Shown here: positions 58,660 to 64,000 of the stretch, piece after piece
Layout of the letters: each line of letters opens with the position of its first letter
Numbering within the stretch: the first letter of the stretch is position 1
Source of the DNA: Palsa-504 sp963808615
GTDB lineage: Bacteria; Actinomycetota; Actinomycetes; Streptosporangiales; Streptosporangiaceae
Length of the DNA stretch: 64,000 bases
Assembly: GCA_963808615.1 (NCBI GenBank)
Contig: CAWEGV010000006.1
Coordinates: 1 to 64,000 of the forward strand
Reading direction: 5' to 3'
Notes under the pieces: model-generated
Told to the model about the DNA's origin: nothing
Seen by the model: only the letters and a program-made list of their open reading frames with translations
Database searches by the model: none
Translations under genes and position numbers: made by a program

Positions 58660-60389
58660 CGAGGGCGGAATCGGAGGGTGGCGGGCCTGCGGCGGGCCGC
58701 CCTGCGGTCGGCGATCGCGGCCCGGGCGGCCTGCATGCCGGGGATGCCGCAGACCCCGCCGCCCGCGTGGGTGGCGGAGCTGGCGTAGTACAGGCCGGGC
58801 ACCGGCGTGCGGTAGTCGGCGAACCCCGGCGCGGGGCGCATGTGGAACAGCTGCTCCAGGGACAACTCGCCGTGGAAGATGTTGCCGCCGATCAGGCCGT
58901 ACTCGTGCTCCATCTCATACGGGCCCACGACGTCGCGGTGCAGAATCGAGCTCTTGAAGTTCGGCGCCACCTCGTTGTAGCAGTCGATCATGCGGTCGGC
59001 GTAGGCCTGGAGTTCTTCGGCGTGCGGCTGCTGGTTCCAGTCGGCCGGGACCCACTGGGTGAACAGCGACATGATGTGGTACCCCTCCGGGCACAGGGTG
59101 GTGTCGAACGCGGTCGGGATCACGCCATCGCTGAACGGCTGGGTGGCCGGGCGGCCCTCGCGCGCGTCCAGGAAGGCGCGCTCGATGTAGGGCATGGACG
59201 GCGCCATCTCCACCGAGCCGGTGTGGTGCTCCTGCAGGTTGGTGCCGGGGTCGGCGGTGAAGTCGGGCAGTTCGGCCAGGGCCAGGTTGATCTTGACCAC
59301 GCCGCTGCGGCTCTTCCAGTGCTCGATGTCGGCGACGAAATCATCCGGCAGGTTCTGCCGGCCGACGTGGGCCAGGAACGCGGTGCGCGGGTGCAGCGAG
59401 GTGACGACGACCTTGGCCGTGAGCTGCTGGCCGTTTTCCAGGACCACGCCGTGCGCGCGGCCGTTGCTGATCAGGATCTGCTGGACCCGGGCGCCGGTGC
59501 GGATCTCGGAGCCGTTCTCGCGGGCGGCGCTGGCGATGGCATCCGAGACGGCGCCCATGCCGCCCTCCTGGAAGCCCCAGTTGCCCAGGTGACCGTCGCC
59601 GACGTCGCCAATGGAGTGGTGGGCCATCACGTAGGCGGTGCCCGGCTCGTAGGGCCCGGCCCAGGTGCCGATCACGCCGTTGACCGCCAGCGCGCCCTTT
59701 ACCTGCGGCGATTCGAACCAGTCGTCCAGCAGGTCGGCGATCGACATGGTCATCAGCCGGGTCACGTCGGCGATCGTGCGGACGTTCAGGCCGCGGTGGC
59801 GCCAGGCTAGCCGGAGGGTCTCGCTGAGGTCGCCTGGTTTGTGCGAACCGAGGTTCGGCGGCACGGTGAGCAACAGCGGGCCCAGAACCTCGGCCAGGCC
59901 GGACAGCCAGGCGTCCCAGCGCGGCATGGCGTCGGCGTCCTTCTTGGACCACCGGGACACCTCGTCGTGGTTGCGCTTGGCGTCGTCGGCATAGAGCTTT
60001 ATCGACCCGCCTTCGGGAAAGGCCTGGTAATACGGGCCCATTGGGTAGATCTTGTAACCATGCTTTTCCAGCTGCAGGTCACGGATGATGGTCGGTGGCA
60101 GCAGCGACATCACGTACGACAGGCGGGTGACGCGGAATTCCGGGGCATCGCGCCAGGGTGCTTCGGTGGTCGCGGCACCGCCGGTCTTCGACCGCGCCTC
60201 CAGCACGAGCGTGCGAGCGCCGGAGCGGGCCAGGTAGGCCGCGGCGACCAGGCCGTTGTGCCCGCCGCCGACGATGATCGCGTCGTAGTCCTTGCTGGCA
60301 TGGCCGCCTGCGGCGGCGGGGCTGGCATGGCCGCCTGCGGCGGCGGGGCTGGCGCTGGCATGGCCGCCTGCGGCGGCGGGGGTATTCAT
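58656..60389 (-). CDS. FAD-dependent oxidoreductase (phytoene-desaturase/PYROXD2-like)
   Basis: Flavoprotein of 577 residues, paralogue of the one at 21903. Dinucleotide motif AIIVGGGHNGLVAAAYLARSG (about 36), followed by GGAATTEAPW, LSYVMSLLPPTIIRDLQLEK, and the C-terminal HAGGGVCGIPGMQAARAA. The N-terminus carries three copies of a 9-residue SPAAAGGHA unit from a 27-bp repeat (about 60296-60377) ahead of the fold; the paralogue lacks it. GGAGG precedes ATG 60389. First gene of an operon with the acyl-CoA synthetase and the MFS remnant, divergent from tetR across the palindrome at 60413. Confidence 0.88.
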   Translation of the reverse strand: MNTPAAAGGHASASPAAAGGHASPAAAGGHASKDYDAIIVGGGHNGLVAAAYLARSGARTLVLEARSKTGGAATTEAPWRDAPEFRVTRLSYVMSLLPPTIIRDLQLEKHGYKIYPMGPYYQAFPEGGSIKLYADDAKRNHDEVSRWSKKDADAMPRWDAWLSGLAEVLGPLLLTVPPNLGSHKPGDLSETLRLAWRHRGLNVRTIADVTRLMTMSIADLLDDWFESPQVKGALAVNGVIGTWAGPYEPGTAYVMAHHSIGDVGDGHLGNWGFQEGGMGAVSDAIASAARENGSEIRTGARVQQILISNGRAHGVVLENGQQLTAKVVVTSLHPRTAFLAHVGRQNLPDDFVADIEHWKSRSGVVKINLALAELPDFTADPGTNLQEHHTGSVEMAPSMPYIERAFLDAREGRPATQPFSDGVIPTAFDTTLCPEGYHIMSLFTQWVPADWNQQPHAEELQAYADRMIDCYNEVAPNFKSSILHRDVVGPYEMEHEYGLIGGNIFHGELSLEQLFHMRPAPGFADYRTPVPGLYYASSATHAGGGVCGIPGMQAARAAIADRRAARRRPATLRFRPR

Positions 60390-60412
60390 GAAACTGAAGC
60401 CTCCGAAAGATT

Positions 60413-60428
60413 GACTGAACATTCAGTC
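60413..60428. promoter_or_regulatory. TetR-type palindrome (regulon site A)
   Basis: GACTGAACATTCAGTC within TTGAC...GTCTA flanks identical to site B at 40271; the two differ only in the two central bases. It lies between the divergent FAD oxidoreductase (start 60389) and TetR (start 60528) genes. Confidence 0.85.
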
Positions 60429-60527
60429 TAGAAGCTGCTACGATTACTCACAAGACCGGGGACGCCTCGACAGCGCCCCGGAGGCGAGCGGAACACGTGA
60501 CCGCAGGCGAGGGAGCGGGCATGAAGG

Positions 60528-61202
60528 ATGAGGCGGGTACCGCACGGGATGCCCGGCCCCGCGGAGCAGCGGCGGGATGCCGGGGAGCAGCGGCGCGAGC
60601 AGATGCTGCGGGCAGCGCTGGAGGTCATCCTGGAGCGCGGCTACGCCGAAACCAGGATCGCCGACGTGGCCGAGCGCGCCGGCACCAGCCCGGCGCTGGT
60701 CATCTACTACTTCAAGACCCGCGACCAGCTGCTCACCGAGGCGATCAGATACTCGGAGGACATCTGGTACGCCGAGAACCTGCGGCGGATGGAGGACATC
60801 CCGACCGCGGCCGGGCGGCTGGCCGAGCTCGTGGCCATGATCTGCCTGCCCGAGAACCCAGAGCCGCCAATGTACTGGCTGATGTGGCTGGACCTGTGGG
60901 CGTTTTCGCCGCGGAACCCGGGGGTGGCCGCGGTGCGGCAGAAGTCTGACGAGCGGTGGCGGGAGGCCATCCGCTCCATCGTGCTGGCCGGCCAGGAGGC
61001 CGGAGAGTTCGCACCGGTCGACGCGGACGATTTCACGATCACGCTGGCGGGCCTGCTCGACGGGCTGGCGGTGCAGATCGCGCTCGAGGACCCACGGGTC
61101 CCGCCGTCGCGCGCGTACGAGCTGGCCATGCGGATGGCGGCCGGGCAGCTAGGGTTCGACTGGAAGCCCGCACCGGTGCGGGCGGGTAAACGCGGCAGGT
61201 AA
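60528..61202 (+). CDS. TetR-family regulator (candidate master of the operator regulon)
   Basis: TetR/AcrR repressor of 224 residues. The helix-turn-helix is MLRAALEVILERGYAETRIA, DVAERAGTSPALVIYYFKTR (residues about 26-68), the ligand domain continues through YWLMWLDLWAFSPRNPGVAA to the end. It belongs to the group where YFKTRDQLLTEAIR follows, as in regulators of catabolic and transport genes. ATG 60528 is used; ATG 60549 is possible. Site A lies 100 bases upstream and identical or near-identical sites occur at 40271 and 32267, so this protein probably controls at least three loci. Followed by an ABC ATPase gene after 16 bases. Confidence 0.9.
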   Translation: MRRVPHGMPGPAEQRRDAGEQRREQMLRAALEVILERGYAETRIADVAERAGTSPALVIYYFKTRDQLLTEAIRYSEDIWYAENLRRMEDIPTAAGRLAELVAMICLPENPEPPMYWLMWLDLWAFSPRNPGVAAVRQKSDERWREAIRSIVLAGQEAGEFAPVDADDFTITLAGLLDGLAVQIALEDPRVPPSRAYELAMRMAAGQLGFDWKPAPVRAGKRGR

Positions 61203-61218
61203 CGTGCGGAGGTGACCC

Positions 61219-62331
61219 GTGGCCGGAGGCGGAATTGAGCTGTGCGCGCTGACCAAGAGGTTCAGCGAGATCGCGGTCGACAACATTGACCTGACCGTGG
61301 CCAGCGGCGAGTTCTTCTCCCTGCTCGGCCCCTCGGGCTGCGGCAAGACCACCACCTTGCGGCTGATCGCCGGGTTCGAGCAGCCGACCTCGGGCAGGAT
61401 CCTGCTCGACGGGGTCGACGTGTCGGGCGTGCCGCCGCATCGCCGCCAGGTCAACACGGTGTTCCAGAGCTACGCGCTATTCCCGTTCCTGGACGTGTTC
61501 GACAACGTGGCGTTCGGGCTGCGCCACAGCAAGGTGGGTAAGGCGGATCTGCGGCGCCGGGTGAACGAGGCTCTGGACCTGGTCAGGATGACCTCATTCG
61601 CCAAGCGGCGTCCGGGCAAGCTGTCGGGCGGCCAGCAGCAGCGCGTCGCGCTGGCCCGCGCGCTCGTGCTGAACCCGGCGGTGCTGCTGCTCGACGAGCC
61701 GCTCGGCGCGCTGGACGCCAAGCTCCGCCGCTCACTCAAGGTCGAGCTGAAGGCGCTGCAGGAACGCGTCGGCATCACCTTCCTCTACGTCACCCACGAC
61801 CAGGAGGAGGCGCTGACCATGTCCGACCGGCTGGCCGTGATGAACGCGGGCCGGATCGTGCAGATCGGCACGCCGCACGAGGTCTACGAGGAGCCGGCCG
61901 ACACCTACGTGGCCGACTTCCTCGGCGCGGCCAACCTGATGGAGGTCTGGGTGACCTCGGCCAGGTCGCCCAGCACGCTCCGGATCGGCGACTGGACGCT
62001 ATCCTCGCTGCGGTGCGACGCGCCCGCGGGAGGCCACGCGCACGCGGTGATCAGGCCGGAGCGGGTGCGGATCGAGGAGCACGGGCCGGCGGGCGAGAAC
62101 CGGGTGCCCGCCATGGTGGAGCGCGTGGTCTTCCTGGGCGCTGCCACCCAGGTGATGCTGCGCCTCGCGCCCGGCGTCTCACTGCAGGCCCTGATGCAGA
62201 ACGACGGCGGCCAGCTGGACCTGGCCCAGGGCATCCCGGTGCTCTGCTACCTGCCGCCGGAGGCGCTGCGCGTACTGGCCGGCGCGCAGGACGTCCCGGT
62301 TCCCGCCGAGGAACCGCTCGTCGCTACCTAG
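61219..62331 (+). CDS. PotA-like ABC transporter ATPase (orphan)
   Basis: Import-type ABC ATPase of 370 residues, similar to PotA/FbpC/CysA: LCALTKRFSEIAVDNIDLTV, Walker A LLGPSGCGKTTTLRLIAGF, signature LSGGQQQRVALARALV, Walker B LLLDEPLGALDAK and H-loop TFLYVTHDQEEALTMSDR, followed by a TOBE-type C-terminal domain (about 240-350). Polyamines, quaternary amines or metal-organic acids are usual substrates. GTG 61219 has GCGGAGG 6 bases ahead. No permease or binding-protein gene follows in the window, so the partner is elsewhere or the gene is a leftover. In operon with tetR. Confidence 0.9.
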   Translation: MAGGGIELCALTKRFSEIAVDNIDLTVASGEFFSLLGPSGCGKTTTLRLIAGFEQPTSGRILLDGVDVSGVPPHRRQVNTVFQSYALFPFLDVFDNVAFGLRHSKVGKADLRRRVNEALDLVRMTSFAKRRPGKLSGGQQQRVALARALVLNPAVLLLDEPLGALDAKLRRSLKVELKALQERVGITFLYVTHDQEEALTMSDRLAVMNAGRIVQIGTPHEVYEEPADTYVADFLGAANLMEVWVTSARSPSTLRIGDWTLSSLRCDAPAGGHAHAVIRPERVRIEEHGPAGENRVPAMVERVVFLGAATQVMLRLAPGVSLQALMQNDGGQLDLAQGIPVLCYLPPEALRVLAGAQDVPVPAEEPLVAT

Positions 62332-62368
62332 GACGGCGTCGGCGCTCCTGACGGTAACGTGATGCCTC

Positions 62369-63100
62369 ATGACCGCTGTCCTGGATCATCTCGCCGTCGG
62401 CACGTCGGCCCTGGCCGACGGCTGGGACCTGTTCGGCGGCGTGCTGGGCGGAAGATGGGCCTACGGCGGCAACTCCCCCGGTTACTGGTGGGGTCAGCTG
62501 CAGTTCGCCGCGGGGCCGAAAATCGAGCTGCTGACACCTACCGGAGGCCCGGATGCGGCCTTCCTCGAACGCTTTCTGGCCGCCCGCGGCGCGGGCCCGC
62601 ACCACTTCAACTTCCTGGTCACCGATATCGAGGACACGCTGGCCCGGATCCGGGCGTCCGGCCTGGAGCCCGTCGGCGTCAACCTGGCCAACCCGTACTG
62701 GCGGGAGGCCTTCCTGCACCCGCGCAGCGCTCACGGCATCGTCATCCAGGTCGCCCAGCCGGGCGGCCCGGAGCCGACATGCGCCCCGCCGCGGGAGCTT
62801 CCCGAGCCGGGCCCGCCGGCCCGCCTGGACCTGATCGAGCATCACGTCGGTGACCTCGACGCGGCGGTGCGGCTGTTCACCGACATCCTGGACGGACGGC
62901 TCGAAGCCGACGGGGCCGGGACGGCCGAGCTGACCTGGCCCGGCGGCAAGCGGATCAAGCTGGTGCGCGAGGACGGGCTGCCCCTGGGCGGGGCGCTGCA
63001 CCACGTCCGCTTCGCGCGGGGCACGTTCACCGCGCAGGATCGCCAGCGTGCGGGCCTGCTGGCCAAGCGCCTGGGCCTGACCGTCGAACTGGCCGACTAG
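62369..63100 (+). CDS. Two-domain VOC-family protein
   Basis: Glyoxalase/dioxygenase-fold protein of 243 residues with two VOC modules: TAVLDHLAVGTSALADGWDL and HHFNFLVTDIEDTLARIRAS in the first, RLDLIEHHVGDLDAAVRLFT and GALHHVRFARGTFTAQD in the second. A His at the start of each module could bind metal. The substrate is unknown. It lies 38 bases after the ATPase gene on the same strand and may belong to the tetR transcript. Confidence 0.82.
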   Translation: MTAVLDHLAVGTSALADGWDLFGGVLGGRWAYGGNSPGYWWGQLQFAAGPKIELLTPTGGPDAAFLERFLAARGAGPHHFNFLVTDIEDTLARIRASGLEPVGVNLANPYWREAFLHPRSAHGIVIQVAQPGGPEPTCAPPRELPEPGPPARLDLIEHHVGDLDAAVRLFTDILDGRLEADGAGTAELTWPGGKRIKLVREDGLPLGGALHHVRFARGTFTAQDRQRAGLLAKRLGLTVELAD

Positions 63101-63215
63101 GGCCAGGGCGTCCGCCCAGCGGTAGGGACCCCTTGGCGTATGCCGGATCGGATAAGCGCCAGCCCTGGGGTGTGCTTGGCTGTGCCTAACGCGTGACCTG
63201 AGGAGGGAGCGGCGG

Positions 63216-64000
63216 GTGTTCGCTCATAGGATCGTGGGTTTTACCGGTCCCGATGACGTGCAGTGGACCGAGGTAGCCGAGCCGGACGTCGATGGCTGCG
63301 TGGTGATCGACGTGGTGGCCGCCGGGGTGTCGTTCGCGGACCTGCTGCAGACCAACGGCGCCTACCAGATGAAGGTGCCGGTTCCCTTCACGCCGGGCAT
63401 GGACGCCGCCGGGAAGGTCCGCTCTGCCCCGCCGGGTTCCGGTCTGGCCGCGGGCCAGCGGGTTGCGGTGCTGCTGTCGTACGGCTGCTGGCAGGAGGTC
63501 ATCAGTGCCCCGGCGACGCGGGTGCTGCCGCTGCCTGGGGACATGAGCTTCGAGGCGGGCGCGGCCGCTCCGCTGAACTACCTGACCGCCCTGTTCGCAC
63601 TGGTCCGGCGGGCGCAGGCGCAGCCCGGCGAGACTCTGCTGGTACATGGGGCGGCCGGAGGCGTCGGCACTGCCGCGATCGGAGTCGGGCGGGCCCTCGG
63701 ACTGCGCACGATCGCGGTGGTCAGCGACGAGGCCAAGAAACAGTTCGCGCTGCAGTGCGGGGCGCACCACGTCGTACTGAGCGACGGATGGCTCTCCGCG
63801 GTGCGCGACATCGTGGGGGAACGGGCGGTCGACATCGTCACCGACCCGGTCGGCGGGGACCGGGTGACCGACAGCCTCCGCTCACTGGCACCCGAGGGGC
63901 GGCTGGTCGTACTGGGGTTCAGCGGCGGCGAGATCCCCCTGGTCAAGGTGAACCGGCTCCTGCTCGGCAATACCGGCGTGCTGGGCGCCGCCTCCAGGGA
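63216..64000 (+). CDS. Zinc-type alcohol dehydrogenase-like quinone oxidoreductase (partial)
   Basis: Medium-chain dehydrogenase/reductase of the quinone-oxidoreductase branch (NADPH), cut by the right edge after 261 residues. Catalytic-domain segments VVAAGVSFADLLQTNGAYQM and VPFTPGMDAAGKV are followed by the nucleotide-binding motif ETLLVHGAAGGVGTAAIGVG and DIVTDPVGGDRVTDSLRSLA. No structural zinc lobe, as usual for this branch. GTG 63216 has GGAGGGAG 7 bases ahead. The 115-base gap before it shows no terminator, so it could still belong to the preceding unit. Confidence 0.9.
   Translation, partial: MFAHRIVGFTGPDDVQWTEVAEPDVDGCVVIDVVAAGVSFADLLQTNGAYQMKVPVPFTPGMDAAGKVRSAPPGSGLAAGQRVAVLLSYGCWQEVISAPATRVLPLPGDMSFEAGAAAPLNYLTALFALVRRAQAQPGETLLVHGAAGGVGTAAIGVGRALGLRTIAVVSDEAKKQFALQCGAHHVVLSDGWLSAVRDIVGERAVDIVTDPVGGDRVTDSLRSLAPEGRLVVLGFSGGEIPLVKVNRLLLGNTGVLGAASR

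Overview
This 64 kb window is high-GC, codon-biased chromosomal DNA from an actinomycete. GTG starts, ATGA/GTGA-coupled gene pairs, DUF1707 proteins, DUF3054, DUF2237, ArsR-type regulators with a DUF5937-like N-terminal part, a DUF222/HNH (13E12) gene and an ECF41-type sigma factor next to an NmrA-like reductase all fit Actinomycetota. The mixture of families suggests a Streptosporangiales-like soil organism; that placement is inference. I saw no rRNA or tRNA gene, prophage or CRISPR array. The region is mostly small catabolic enzymes, transporters and one- or two-gene regulatory units.

Layout. 1-6.2 kb: deoC (runs off the left edge), an amidase, a truncated GT4 glycosyltransferase, a membrane-anchored HtrA-like protease, a DUF3054 protein and an isochorismatase-fold hydrolase. 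6.3-13.3 kb: a decayed ECF sigma gene, a VOC protein, a GntR(YtrA)-ABC exporter operon, a MarR-YjbR pair, an epimerase and a beta-propeller glycosidase-like protein. 13.3-21.8 kb: sulfotransferase, APC permease, MFS/ArsR pair, an unusual nitrilase-alpha/beta hydrolase fusion and a frameshifted tnpB element. 21.9-31.1 kb: FAD oxidoreductase fused in frame to a methyltransferase, broken GNAT and luciferase-like genes, a repeat-bearing ArsR-type regulator with an MFS exporter, DUF1707 proteins and a doubly frameshifted TetR. 31.1-42.9 kb: cupin, DUF2237, Rieske oxygenase, frameshifted glutathione peroxidase, a small-protein/PLP-decarboxylase operon, a broken antiporter, a membrane esterase, acyl-CoA dehydrogenase, and an FAD amine oxidase-cupin-ACC deaminase operon. 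43-53.4 kb: DUF222/HNH gene with a remnant copy, ArsR-type regulator, amidohydrolase, NmrA reductase/ECF41 sigma pair, SDR and a DEAD/DEAH helicase. 53.4-64 kb: truncated hydrolase, GMC oxidoreductase, ADP-forming acyl-CoA synthetase and FAD oxidoreductase operon divergent from a TetR-ABC ATPase unit, a two-domain VOC protein and a quinone oxidoreductase cut by the right edge.

Two regulatory networks stand out. First, the same TetR-type palindrome (GACTGAAyrTTCAGTC or a close variant) lies at 32267, 40271 and 60413. It links a Rieske oxygenase, an acyl-CoA dehydrogenase, the amine oxidase-cupin-acdS operon, the FAD oxidoreductase-acyl-CoA synthetase operon and the TetR gene beside the last site. 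This looks like one dispersed catabolic regulon. Second, three direct CTAGGGA-type heptamers at 13-14 bp spacing precede both the small-protein/PLP-enzyme operon (transcribed left from 35881) and the membrane esterase (transcribed right from 37493).

The window is also rich in broken genes (about a dozen frameshifts, truncations and stop changes) and in minisatellites. Repeat units inside genes are multiples of three bases (27, 30 and 33 bp). Several frameshifts are single-base events, so sequencing error must be excluded before they are read as decay.
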